The position numbers were made by a program, and so were the translations under genes. From contig JADKJW010000002.1 in the NCBI GenBank assembly GCA_016720835.1, positions 434,001 to 498,000 of the forward strand: 64,000 nucleotides of DNA. Reading direction: 5' to 3'. Numbering within the stretch: position 1 is the stretch's first letter; every line of letters starts with the position of its first letter. The DNA comes from Ignavibacteria bacterium (GTDB taxonomy: Bacteria > Bacteroidota > Ignavibacteria > SZUA-365). Positions 29,128 through 36,986 of the stretch are shown here, one piece after another. The notes below the pieces were generated by a model. The model searched no databases, had not been told where the DNA came from, and saw only the letters and a program-made list of their open reading frames with translations.

Positions 29128-29158
29128 CAATAATAAGCAGAAAGTGCGGGACAGTCAA
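29128..29158 (-). promoter_or_regulatory. Promoter of the lipoprotein-LysM operon
   Basis: Minus strand TTG (29156-29158), 20 bases, TATTATTG (29128-29135), 7 of 8 to TAnnTTTG. The same bases also read as TTGACT-17-TATTAT, a good sigma-70-like promoter. It lies 68 bases upstream of the ATG. Confidence 0.78.
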
Positions 29159-29245
29159 GGGTTTTTTTCCGAAATCAGGAAATTCATCGCCTTCGAATAT
29201 AAGTGTTCTCACTCTTGAAAGAGTTCCCGGGATCGAAAAAATCGA

Positions 29246-30232
29246 TCAGGCTGCCTCGCTTTCACCGTAAAAGAGAAGGCTTTGCAGAAGATCCTCGACT
29301 TCGACGAGCGTCTCCGGCACCATCAGCGACATGCGGATGTCCTTCGCATTCCGCATGCCCTTGAAGCAGCCCATGTAATGCTTCCGCATCTCGAACACCG
29401 CCCTGCGTTCGCCCTTGTACTCTGCAGCGAGACGAAGTTGCGCGAGGGCGGACTGTATCCGCTCCGCCAGATCGAGAGGAGGCAACGCTTCCCCGGTGGC
29501 GATGAGGTGCTTCGCCTCGCGGAATATCCATGGCGTCGCGATGGCGCCGCGCGCGATCATCACCGCGTCGCAGCCGGTGCTGTCGAAGGCGCGCTTCGCG
29601 TCCGCGGCGCTGAACACATCGCCGTTCAACACCACGGGAATCGAGACGGCGCGTTTCACTTTTTCGATCCAGCTCCAGTCGGCGTCCCCCGCGTGGCCCT
29701 GCTCGCGGGTCCTGCAATGCAGCGTCAACGCGCGTATGCCCGCGTCCTCCAGCATTTGTGCGAGCTCGACGATGCGTATCGACTGCGCGTCCCAGCCCAG
29801 ACGCGTCTTGAGCGTGACCGGAACGCGCACCTGATCGACGATGGTTTTCGCCATGGTGACCATCGCCGGAAGATCCCGCAGGAGTCCCGCGCCGGCGCCG
29901 CGCAACGCGACGTTCTTCACCCAGCAGCCGGCATTGATGTCCAGCACGTCCGGCATTTCCGCTTCCGCGATCGACGCCGCCTCGCGCATGGTGTCGAGAT
30001 TCCCGCCGTAGATCTGTATCCCGATCGGCCGCTCCTCGGGATGGATGCGCATCTTCAAGCGCGTCTTTGTCGGCTTCGCGCTGCGGACGAGTCCGTCGGC
30101 ATTGACGAACTCGGTGTAGACCATGTCCGCCCCGAACCCCTTGCAGATGAGGCGGAAGGAAATGTCGGTCACATCCTCCATCGGCGCGAGGAAGAGGCCG
30201 CGGTGCACTCCCAGTTCTTCGAAGATGTTCAT
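29246..30232 (-). CDS. tRNA-dihydrouridine synthase (DusB-like)
   Basis: A 328-residue FMN-dependent TIM-barrel enzyme that reduces uridine in tRNA D loops. Seen: FLAPMEDVTDISFR near the N-terminus, QIYGGNLDTM, the active-site region DINAGCWVKNVALRGAGAGLL with its catalytic Cys, VTLKTRLGWD, LTLHCRTREQGHAG and VVLNGDVFSA plus GCDAVMIARGAIATPWIF. The usual GCP is GCW here, a small deviation. Its ATG overlaps the GT4 stop by 4 bases (ATGA). Confidence 0.9.
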   Translation of the reverse strand: MNIFEELGVHRGLFLAPMEDVTDISFRLICKGFGADMVYTEFVNADGLVRSAKPTKTRLKMRIHPEERPIGIQIYGGNLDTMREAASIAEAEMPDVLDINAGCWVKNVALRGAGAGLLRDLPAMVTMAKTIVDQVRVPVTLKTRLGWDAQSIRIVELAQMLEDAGIRALTLHCRTREQGHAGDADWSWIEKVKRAVSIPVVLNGDVFSAADAKRAFDSTGCDAVMIARGAIATPWIFREAKHLIATGEALPPLDLAERIQSALAQLRLAAEYKGERRAVFEMRKHYMGCFKGMRNAKDIRMSLMVPETLVEVEDLLQSLLFYGESEAA

Positions 30233-31386
30233 CGTGCCGTTGTTCTTTCGCGGCGGACGCGCTCGTACACGTCCGCGGTGCGCTGCGCCGTGCGGTGCCA
30301 GGAGAAGCGCCCCGCCTGTTCGCCGCCGTTCCGAATCAGTGAGAGTCGCAATGTATCATTCTGCGCCACGGCAATCAACGCGTCGGCGAACGCGCGGACG
30401 TCCAGCGGATCGACGAGCAGCGCCGCGTCGCCCGTCACTTCGGGCAGCGACGCGCGGTTCGAACAGAGCACCGGAACGCCGTGCGCCATCGCGTCGAGCG
30501 GCGGCAGGCCGAAACCCTCGTAGAGGGACGGCATGACGAAGGCGCGCGCGTGCGCGTAGAGCGCGGACAGCTCGTCGCGCGCGATGTACCCCGTGAAGAC
30601 GACCGCGCGCTCGAGACCGAGCCGCGCCACGGTGCCGCGGATGTCGTAGCGCGCGTCCTCCTTTCCGCCGATCGCGAGGAGCGGAAACGCGGGACCCGCC
30701 TCGAGCCGCGCCAGGGCGTAGGCGTCGAGCAGCAGCGTCAGTCCCTTGTACGGATCGTGCCGTCCGACGGAGAGGAAGTAGCCGCCCGCGGGCAGCAGCG
30801 CCGCGACGCGCGCGGGCAATGCGGCGCCCGTGGGACGAAGGGTCGACGCGAGCGGCACGATGTCGATGCCCCCGGGATCCGCGCCGAGCAGGCGTCCGAG
30901 TTCGTCCCTGCTGAACGCGGAGTCGGTGATCACGCGCGCCGCGCGCCGAAGGGTCATCGCGACGGCCGCGCGGAATGCCCAGGGGAACCGCGCCTTCTTC
31001 GAACGCCCCAGAAGCTCCGGATGCGCGAGCGGCACCACGTCGTGGATCGTCGCGACGACGGGCACGGAACGCAGCAGCCACGGCGCGAAGAAATCGGGCG
31101 CATGAAAAAGATCAGCCTGTCCGTTTTTCATCAGCCGGAGAATCTCGCCCTGGTGTCCCGGCGCGTACAGCGAACCCTCGGGGGTGCCCGCGGCGACGGC
31201 CTCGATGTCGGCCGCGCTCCGCACCCGCGCGATGCGGCCGCGATTGTACAGGGACAGCGCGATCCGGTCGCCGCAGGCCTCGAGCAGCGCCGCGCAGAGA
31301 AAGGCGGAGTACTCGCCGATCCCCGATCGCTGCGCGGTGATCGCGTGGGCGTCGAAGACGACGCGGAGGGGCGCGCGGTCAGGCAT
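30229..31386 (-). CDS. GT4 family glycosyltransferase
   Basis: A 385-residue GT-B enzyme. The N-terminal half has DAHAITAQRSGIGEYS (a GIGEY/GIGRY donor-loop motif) and VVATIHDVVPLAHPE; the C-terminal half has FLSVGRHDPYKGLTLL and the nucleotide-sugar E-x7-E motif in FVMPSLYEGFGLPPLDAMAHG. These are typical of GT4 enzymes using GDP- or UDP-sugars. ATG 31386 starts 2 bases after the wecB stop; the longer frame only shadows wecB. With wecB this makes a small glycan-precursor operon. Donor unknown. Confidence 0.88.
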   Translation of the reverse strand: MPDRAPLRVVFDAHAITAQRSGIGEYSAFLCAALLEACGDRIALSLYNRGRIARVRSAADIEAVAAGTPEGSLYAPGHQGEILRLMKNGQADLFHAPDFFAPWLLRSVPVVATIHDVVPLAHPELLGRSKKARFPWAFRAAVAMTLRRAARVITDSAFSRDELGRLLGADPGGIDIVPLASTLRPTGAALPARVAALLPAGGYFLSVGRHDPYKGLTLLLDAYALARLEAGPAFPLLAIGGKEDARYDIRGTVARLGLERAVVFTGYIARDELSALYAHARAFVMPSLYEGFGLPPLDAMAHGVPVLCSNRASLPEVTGDAALLVDPLDVRAFADALIAVAQNDTLRLSLIRNGGEQAGRFSWHRTAQRTADVYERVRRERTTAR

Positions 31387-32542
31387 GCGCGAGCTGGCGC
31401 AGCAGGATCTCCGCGATGCGCTCGCTCGCGCGGCCGTCGCCGTACGGATTGGCCCCGCGCGCCATCGCGGCGTAGGCGTCGGCATCGTCGAGCAGTTCGT
31501 CCACGGCGGCGGTGATGCGCGCGCGATCGGTGCCGACGAGCCGCGCAACGCCCGCGGTCACGCCTTCCGGCCGCTCGGTCACCTCGCGCATCACGAGCAC
31601 GGGCTTGCGCAGCGACGGCCCCTCCTCCTGAATGCCTCCCGAATCGGTGAGCAGCAGCGCGCTCCGGTCCATCAGGTACAGCAACTGTTCGTAGCGGACC
31701 GGCTCGATGAGGTGGATCCGCGGGTGTCCGGCGAGGATTCGCTCCACCACCTCGCGCACGTTCGGGTTCGGGTGCACGGGATAGACGATGTCGACGTCCG
31801 CGTGCCGCGCGACGATGTCGGTCATGGCGAGGCACATCTGTTCGAAGGGCGCGCCGAAACTCTCGCGCCGGTGCGCGGTGACGGTGATCAGCCGCGATGC
31901 GCCGTCGTCGAGCCGCGCGATGAATTCCGCCGGCAGGCCGGCCTCCGCGAGCATGCGCGCGCGGTCCGCGGGACTCCACGTTTCGAGAATCGCCTTGCCG
32001 AGCATGAGCGCGTCCACCACGGTGTTGCCGGTCACCTCCACGCGCGCGGCCGGGTGCCCCTCGCGAAGAAGGTTGTCCGCCGCGGTGACCGTGGGCGCGA
32101 AATGGAAGTCGGTCAGCGCCGCGCACAGCGTGCGGTTCATCTCCTCGGGGTACGGGCTGTACTTGTTGAAGGTCCGGAGCCCGGCCTCGACGTGGCCGAC
32201 GGGAATGCGATGGTAGAAGGCCGCGAGCGCGGACGCGAACACGGTGGTGGTGTCGCCCTGCACGAGCAGCACGTCGGGCGCGTACGTTTCGAGCACGTCC
32301 TTCATGCGCGTGAGCACCGCGGCCGTGATGTGTTCGAGCGTCTGATTCGGCAGCATCACGTCGAGGTCCACATCCTCGGTGATGCCGAAGAATTCCGTCA
32401 CCTGCCGCAGGATCGCCTTGTGCTGCGAGGTGAGGCAGATGGTGACGCGGAATTCCGCGGGCCGCGACTGCAGGTGCTTGATGACGGGAGCGAGCTTGAT
32501 GGCTTCAGGACGGGTGCCGAAGACGAAGAGGACGTGGAGCAT
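31379..32542 (-). CDS. wecB: UDP-N-acetylglucosamine 2-epimerase
   Basis: A 387-residue enzyme that converts UDP-GlcNAc to UDP-ManNAc for enterobacterial-common-antigen-like, capsule or teichoic-type glycans. The N-terminus has LFVFGTRPEAIKLAPVIKHL, typical of WecB/MnaA, followed by VQGDTTTVFASALAAF, VGHVEAGLRTFNKYSPYPEE and the catalytic-region ITVTAHRRESFGAPFEQM and LTDSGGIQEEGPSLRKP. ATG 32542 is chosen because the preceding bases belong to a heptamer repeat array. No ribosome-binding site is visible; the leader is pyrimidine-rich. Confidence 0.93.
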   Translation of the reverse strand: MLHVLFVFGTRPEAIKLAPVIKHLQSRPAEFRVTICLTSQHKAILRQVTEFFGITEDVDLDVMLPNQTLEHITAAVLTRMKDVLETYAPDVLLVQGDTTTVFASALAAFYHRIPVGHVEAGLRTFNKYSPYPEEMNRTLCAALTDFHFAPTVTAADNLLREGHPAARVEVTGNTVVDALMLGKAILETWSPADRARMLAEAGLPAEFIARLDDGASRLITVTAHRRESFGAPFEQMCLAMTDIVARHADVDIVYPVHPNPNVREVVERILAGHPRIHLIEPVRYEQLLYLMDRSALLLTDSGGIQEEGPSLRKPVLVMREVTERPEGVTAGVARLVGTDRARITAAVDELLDDADAYAAMARGANPYGDGRASERIAEILLRQLAHA

Positions 32543-32550
32543 GGGAGGGG

Positions 32551-32655
32551 GAAGGTTGAAGGGGACAGGTGGAAGATGAAAGATCAAAGGTTGCAGGTGG
32601 AAGGTGGAAGGTGCAAGATGGAAGATGTGAGATGGAGAGTGCGGGTGACAGGTCG
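32551..32655. repeat. Degenerate heptanucleotide repeat array A
   Basis: About 15 consecutive 7-base units in a constant register on the plus strand, with consensus GAAGGTG/GAAGATG (for example GAAGGTT, GAAGATG, AAAGATC, GCAGGTG, GAAGGTG, CAAGATG, TGAGATG). It fills the gap between the PrsW1 stop (32667) and the wecB start (32542). On the gene strand it is pyrimidine-rich. Confidence 0.8.
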
Positions 32656-32666
32656 CGCGGCGGGTC

Positions 32667-33614
32667 TCAGTACAGCTGCGCGGCGTCGCTGCGGGATTCG
32701 GTCTGCAGAATCTCGTCGATGGAGGTCCGCAAGGTGTCGATTTCCGCGGCGTACAGGGCCTGCTCCGGACCGCTGGTATAGCGGTACTGCGACTTCCGGA
32801 AGGCGAGGCGCGTCGCGAGCTGGATGTATTTCTTCCGGTCGATGGACGGCGGGAGCCAGCCGAGCATCTTCCGCTTGCTGCTGTACGGGAGGTAGTTGAG
32901 ATGCACCTGCGGCAGCAGTCCGGTGCGGACTTCCTCCAGCAGCTCGCGCAGCATGAGTTGATTTTCGGTGAACAGCGACAGCTGCATGACGAGCAGAATG
33001 ACCGCGAGACTCATGGCGATCAACACGATGTCGAGAATGCCGGCGCCGGCGGACCACAGGTTCCATCCGTAATGCAACGCCATCGCCGCGGCGAGTCCCG
33101 CCGTGCCGAGGAGTAGACGCCAGCGGTGGAAGCGGTACTTCGACAGCCCCACCGTCACGCCGAAACATCCCGTCGCCATCGCGTGCATGAGGGCCGTGAA
33201 AATCGTCCGGATGATGACGCGCTGCACCCATTTCTCGGCGCTGTCCGCATGGAGGAAGTAGAGAAAATTCTCCGTCATGCCGAAACCCAGACCGATGGCC
33301 ATGCCGTACACGACACCGTCGGTGATGTTGTCGAAATTCCGGTTGCGCGCGGTCCACAACAGGAACACGCCCTTGGCGCACTCCTCCACCACCGGCGCGA
33401 GCACGAGGCGCTGCTCCATCTCGTTGAGGTCCAGCAGCCCCGTCAACGCGAGGCTCGCCGCGAGGCTGATGGCCACGGCCCCGACCGCCCCCCACAGGAA
33501 GTTCAGCGCGAGCAGGCCGATGGGCTCCCGGTCATAGCGGTCCATCATCCAGACGACCCAGAGGTAGAGGAGCATCGGAACGACGGCGAAGACGAGGGAA
33601 ACGACTGCTTGCAC
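32667..33614 (-). CDS. PrsW-like intramembrane protease 1
   Basis: A 315-residue membrane protein of the PrsW/CPBP-related group. It has about 7-8 helices with the metal-binding motifs of the family: VVEECAK (EExxK) after the second helix, LMHAMATGCFG (His) and MALHYGWNLW (His). A GTG at 33614 is chosen as start because VQAVVSLVFAVVP then aligns with MLALASLVFAIVP of the neighbouring paralogue; a longer ATG start would translate the heptamer array. A cytoplasmic tail of about 100 residues follows. PrsW enzymes cut membrane-anchored anti-sigma factors in some bacteria, but targets here are unknown. Confidence 0.82.
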   Translation of the reverse strand: MQAVVSLVFAVVPMLLYLWVVWMMDRYDREPIGLLALNFLWGAVGAVAISLAASLALTGLLDLNEMEQRLVLAPVVEECAKGVFLLWTARNRNFDNITDGVVYGMAIGLGFGMTENFLYFLHADSAEKWVQRVIIRTIFTALMHAMATGCFGVTVGLSKYRFHRWRLLLGTAGLAAAMALHYGWNLWSAGAGILDIVLIAMSLAVILLVMQLSLFTENQLMLRELLEEVRTGLLPQVHLNYLPYSSKRKMLGWLPPSIDRKKYIQLATRLAFRKSQYRYTSGPEQALYAAEIDTLRTSIDEILQTESRSDAAQLY

Positions 33615-33621
33615 GCGGGTT

Positions 33622-33656
33622 GGTGACAGGTGAAAGGTGACAGGTGACAGGTGAAA
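33622..33656. repeat. Heptanucleotide repeat array B
   Basis: Five units on the plus strand, GGTGACA, GGTGAAA, GGTGACA, GGTGACA, GGTGAAA. It lies between the PrsW2 stop (33702) and the PrsW1 start (33614), ending 8 bases before the GTG start codon. Confidence 0.82.
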
Positions 33657-33701
33657 ATCGAGACACGCGAGCAATGATGCTCGCCGCCTTCGGTGTCCGC
33701 G

Positions 33702-34634
33702 CTAAGACGTCGCGAGCATGCGCGAGATTTCCTCCCGCAGCGAGGCGATTTCCGCCTCGTACACCGCGCGGTGACGATCGGCGAGCTGCGCGGCCTGCGC
33801 GCGACGGAACGCGAGCTTGGTGGCGATCTGCACGTAGCGGGTCTGATTCACGCCGGGCGGCAGCCAGCCGACCATCCTGCGGCGCGCGGTGGACACGAGA
33901 AAGGGAACGTGCGTCGCGGGCAGCACACCCTCTGCGGCTTCCGCCTCGAGTTCGCGGCGTATCAGCGCGCTCTCGTGCTTGAGCGATATCTGCATCACGA
34001 GCACGATGACGCCCACGCTCGCGAGGATGAACAGGAAGCCGATCCCGACCATGCCGGCGCTGTTCACGCTCACGGAGTAGTTCCAGACGAAGTGCATCGT
34101 CATCGCGATCGCCAGGCCGGCGCCGCGCAGGGGCCACCGCGAGGCGGCGGACCCGAATTTCGTGAAACCGATGAACGCGCCGACGGTGCCGGTCGCCATC
34201 GCGTGCATCACCGCGGAAAACAGCGTGCGGATGATCACCACGAGCAGCCACTCGCCCACCGTGCCGGCGCCGAGGAAATACATGAAGTTCTCCGTCATGC
34301 CGAAGCCGAGGCCGATGGCCATGCCGTAGACGAACCCGTCGGTGATGTTGTCGAAGCGCCGGTCGCGCACGGTCCACAACAGAAACACGGCCTTCACCGG
34401 TTCTTCCACCACCGGCGCGACGAACACCGCGTCGAGAAATTCCCTCGTGCCGAGCAGTGCCGAGGTGAGAATGCTGAAGACGACCGCGAAGAAAATCGCG
34501 CCGATCGCGCCCCAGAGAAAGTTCAACGCGAGAAGTCCGATGGGTTCCCGGTCGTAGCGGTCCATCAGCCAGACGATCCACAGGTACGTGATCATCGGAA
34601 CGATGGCGAAGACAAGCGAGGCGAGAGCGAGCAT
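33702..34634 (-). CDS. PrsW-like intramembrane protease 2
   Basis: A 310-residue paralogue of PrsW1 with the same helices and motifs: VVEEPVK (EExxK), VMHAMATGTVG, TMHFVWNYS, and the identical WLMDRYDREPIGLLALNFLW-type second segment. Start ATG 34634 gives the short N-terminus MLALASLVF; the longer frame is not supported. The C-terminal cytoplasmic tails of both paralogues also match (GWLPPxxxxxxYxQxATxLAFR), so they arose by tandem duplication and have both stayed intact. Confidence 0.82.
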   Translation of the reverse strand: MLALASLVFAIVPMITYLWIVWLMDRYDREPIGLLALNFLWGAIGAIFFAVVFSILTSALLGTREFLDAVFVAPVVEEPVKAVFLLWTVRDRRFDNITDGFVYGMAIGLGFGMTENFMYFLGAGTVGEWLLVVIIRTLFSAVMHAMATGTVGAFIGFTKFGSAASRWPLRGAGLAIAMTMHFVWNYSVSVNSAGMVGIGFLFILASVGVIVLVMQISLKHESALIRRELEAEAAEGVLPATHVPFLVSTARRRMVGWLPPGVNQTRYVQIATKLAFRRAQAAQLADRHRAVYEAEIASLREEISRMLATS

Positions 34635-34713
34635 GGCGGCGCGGGACGGTGGTGAAATGGTGGATGCGGAATGTACGGATCTCGGGCGAAAAACGCGCAA
34701 TCCGCTGCCCGCG

Positions 34714-36021
34714 CTACTCCGCTGTCTCGCGCGCGGCGAAACGGGCGAGCTCGACGCGCCGCTCGTCCACTTTCACCACCTCGATCTCCATCGTGTGGTA
34801 CACGCAGCGGTCGCCCGGCGACGGGATGCGCCCCATCAGCTTGGTGATGAAACCGCCGACGGTGTCGTACTCGTCGCTCTCCGGGATGCTGAACTCGAAG
34901 AGCGCGTTGAAGTCGGAGATGTTCATCGTGCCCTCCACCTGAATGACGCCTCCGGTGAGCAGCTCCCAGGGTTTGGCGTCCTCGTCGTACTCGTCCTTGA
35001 TGTCGCCGACGATCTCCTCGAGAATGTCTTCCAGGGTGATGATGCCCTCCGTCCCGCCGAATTCGTCCACCACCACCGCGAGATGGATGCGCTTGCGCTG
35101 AAAATCGCGGAGGAGATCGGGCACGGACTTCGTCTCCGGCACAACGAACGGCGGACGGATGATGTCCTGCAGAATGATGAGATTCTTGTGCTCGATGAGA
35201 CTGACCACATCCTTCGCGTAGATCACGCCGATGATGTTGTCGAGCGATCCCCGGTACACCGGCATGCGGGTGAAGCCCTCCTGCATCACCTTCTCGAGGA
35301 TGGCTTCCGGCTGCAGATCGTAATCGACGCCCACGATCTGCGTGCGCGGAATCATGATCTCGCGGGCGGTCTTGTCCGTGAAACGGAAGATGCCCGCGAT
35401 CAGCTCATGCTCGGTCCTGTCGAGCAGCCCCGTCTCCATCCCCTCTTCGAGGATGTCCATCAGGTTCTCTTCGGATATCACCGCGTCGCTGAACGTGGCC
35501 GTATGGCCGGACGGGCGGAGCAGAATGTTGGCGAGGAAGGTCAGGAGCCGCTGCGGCAGGTGAAGGACGCGCGTCAGGATGCGCATCATGCCCGCGCTCC
35601 GCACACTGTACTTGTCCGAGTAGTTGGTGCCGAGGGATTTTGCGAACAGCGACGACACGAGAAAGATGCTCGTGATGGCAAGCGCCGAAATGAGAACGGA
35701 GATGCCGTGCGCGGTCGTGATGATCCACCACGACTGCGCCGTCCACGAAGACGATTGCAGCCAGAGGAAGGTATGGTGCTCGGCGATCGCCGCCGCGATG
35801 ATGATGCAGAAGACGGTCACGATCTGCACCGCGCCGCGCACATCCTCCTGGTCCTGCTTGAGCTTCAGGGCGACCGGCGCGCGCGGGTCGCCTTCTTCCT
35901 CGAGTTCCTCGAGGCGGCTGCGCGAGACGGCGTCCAGCGCAATTTCCGCGGCCGAAATGATCATCGAGATGATGACGCTGGCCGCGAAAAGCGCACTATC
36001 GAGCGGCGGATATCCGGTCAT
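34714..36021 (-). CDS. CorC/HlyC-family protein (CNNM + CBS pair + CorC domain), copy 1
   Basis: A 435-residue membrane protein. N-terminal CNNM transmembrane domain (four hydrophobic segments including SVIISMIISAAEIALDAV), then two CBS domains (REIMIPRTQIVGVDYD ... TRMPVYRGSLDNIIGVIYAKDV and LAVVVDEFGGTEGIITLEDILEEIVGDI) and the C-terminal CorC/HlyC domain (VEGTMNISDFNALF ... DTVGGFI). Family roles include Mg2+/Co2+ efflux. One of two such genes in the window (see 58683-59684). Confidence 0.9.
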   Translation of the reverse strand: MTGYPPLDSALFAASVIISMIISAAEIALDAVSRSRLEELEEEGDPRAPVALKLKQDQEDVRGAVQIVTVFCIIIAAAIAEHHTFLWLQSSSWTAQSWWIITTAHGISVLISALAITSIFLVSSLFAKSLGTNYSDKYSVRSAGMMRILTRVLHLPQRLLTFLANILLRPSGHTATFSDAVISEENLMDILEEGMETGLLDRTEHELIAGIFRFTDKTAREIMIPRTQIVGVDYDLQPEAILEKVMQEGFTRMPVYRGSLDNIIGVIYAKDVVSLIEHKNLIILQDIIRPPFVVPETKSVPDLLRDFQRKRIHLAVVVDEFGGTEGIITLEDILEEIVGDIKDEYDEDAKPWELLTGGVIQVEGTMNISDFNALFEFSIPESDEYDTVGGFITKLMGRIPSPGDRCVYHTMEIEVVKVDERRVELARFAARETAE

Positions 36022-36117
36022 GACGACCGCTCCGAAACACGGGAAAAACGGGGAGATCCGGGTTCCATGCGCATCAGCGTGCGAAGCGCTCAGGCGCGCG
36101 GTCGCCGGGGAGCCGGA

Positions 36118-36372
36118 CTAGCCGAGCGTCGTGACGTACTTCGCGAGCTTGGATTTCTTGTTGGCCGCCGTGTTGGTATGGATGATTCCCTTCGCGGCGA
36201 TGCGGTCGAGCATCGACGACACCTTCTTGTACAGTTCGGCCGCCTGCTCTTTCTGCTTCGCGTCACGAAGTTCCTTGATCAGGTTTCTCATGCGGGTCTT
36301 GATCATCCGGTTGCGCGCGCGCTTGCGCGTGGCGGTGCGAACTCTTTTCTCGGCTGATTTGTGTTGCGGCAT
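36118..36372 (-). CDS. rpsT: 30S ribosomal protein S20
   Basis: An 84-residue basic protein with the S20 start MPQHKSAEKRVRTATRKRARNR and the conserved IIHTNTAANKKSKLAK end. It binds 16S rRNA in the small subunit. Start at 36372 is preceded by AGGAG, and a Bacteroidota-type promoter lies just upstream. Confidence 0.96.
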   Translation of the reverse strand: MPQHKSAEKRVRTATRKRARNRMIKTRMRNLIKELRDAKQKEQAAELYKKVSSMLDRIAAKGIIHTNTAANKKSKLAKYVTTLG

Positions 36373-36400
36373 ATCTCTCCTGTTCTGAAAAAGTCAAACA

Positions 36401-36431
36401 CAAATATACGGGACCTTCAAAAACGAAGCAA
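36401..36431 (-). promoter_or_regulatory. rpsT promoter (TTG-N20-TATATTTG)
   Basis: Minus strand TTG (36429-36431), 20 bases, TATATTTG (36401-36408), a perfect match to the Bacteroidota consensus, 28 bases upstream of the rpsT ATG. Its upstream half overlaps the T-tail of the ybjQ terminator. Confidence 0.82.
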
Positions 36432-36432
36432 G

Positions 36433-36460
36433 CCCGCCGCTGCCCCGTTTCCGCGGCGGG
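36433..36460 (-). terminator. ybjQ terminator hairpin
   Basis: An 8-bp stem CCCGCCGC (36433-36440) with GCGGCGGG (36453-36460) directly after the ybjQ stop codon. On the minus strand it is followed by CTTGCTTCGTTTTT, a discontinuous T-tract, so termination is likely but not ideal. Confidence 0.6.
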
Positions 36461-36790
36461 TCACTCCTTGACGAGGACCACCGCCGTCCCGTAGGCGAGC
36501 ACTTCGGTCACGCCCTGCATGACTTCGTTCGCGTCGTAGCGCATGCCGATGATGGCGTTGGCGCCGATGGCCTCGGCGTGCTGCACCATGATTTCGAAGG
36601 CCTCCGAACGGGTTTTTTCGCAGAGTTCGGTGAACAGGGTGATGTTGCCGCCGAAGATCGTCTGCAGGCTGCCGCCGATGGTGCCGAAAATGTTGCGCGA
36701 GCGCACCGTGATGCCGCGCACGATGCCGAGGTTCTTCGCGATGCGCCATCCGTCGATGGTGAAGGCCGTGGTGACCAGGGTGTGGTCCAT
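36461..36790 (-). CDS. YbjQ/UPF0145 family protein
   Basis: A 109-residue protein with the family pattern: an N-terminal strand (LVTTAFTIDGWRI), a GIVRGITVRSRNI(F/G)GTIGGSLQTIFGG core and GANAIIGMRYDANEVMQG followed by VLAYGTAVVLV. Pentamer-forming family of unknown function sometimes called heavy-metal-binding. ATG 36790 has an AGGAG ribosome-binding site; the upstream extension is a shadow. Confidence 0.9.
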   Translation of the reverse strand: MDHTLVTTAFTIDGWRIAKNLGIVRGITVRSRNIFGTIGGSLQTIFGGNITLFTELCEKTRSEAFEIMVQHAEAIGANAIIGMRYDANEVMQGVTEVLAYGTAVVLVKE

Positions 36791-36986
36791 GTGTGCTCCT
36801 GTCGAAATGGTATGCGGATTGACCCGGGCGGTGCTGCCGCCCCGCGCAATTCTACGAAACTCGGTCTCCACTTGCCAACCGTGTGACGCGGTTTCGTATT
36901 GGTAGCGACCATGACGTCGTGTTGTCACCGGCCGGTTGCGGCAGCATTGAGCGCCGCAGTGAACCAGGCGCATTGCCCTGCCATCT

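Noticed and set aside
33615..33674. Upstream ATG start for PrsW1
   Set aside because: It would translate the heptamer array (residues such as FHLSPVTFHLSP), and the paralogue aligns from the later GTG.
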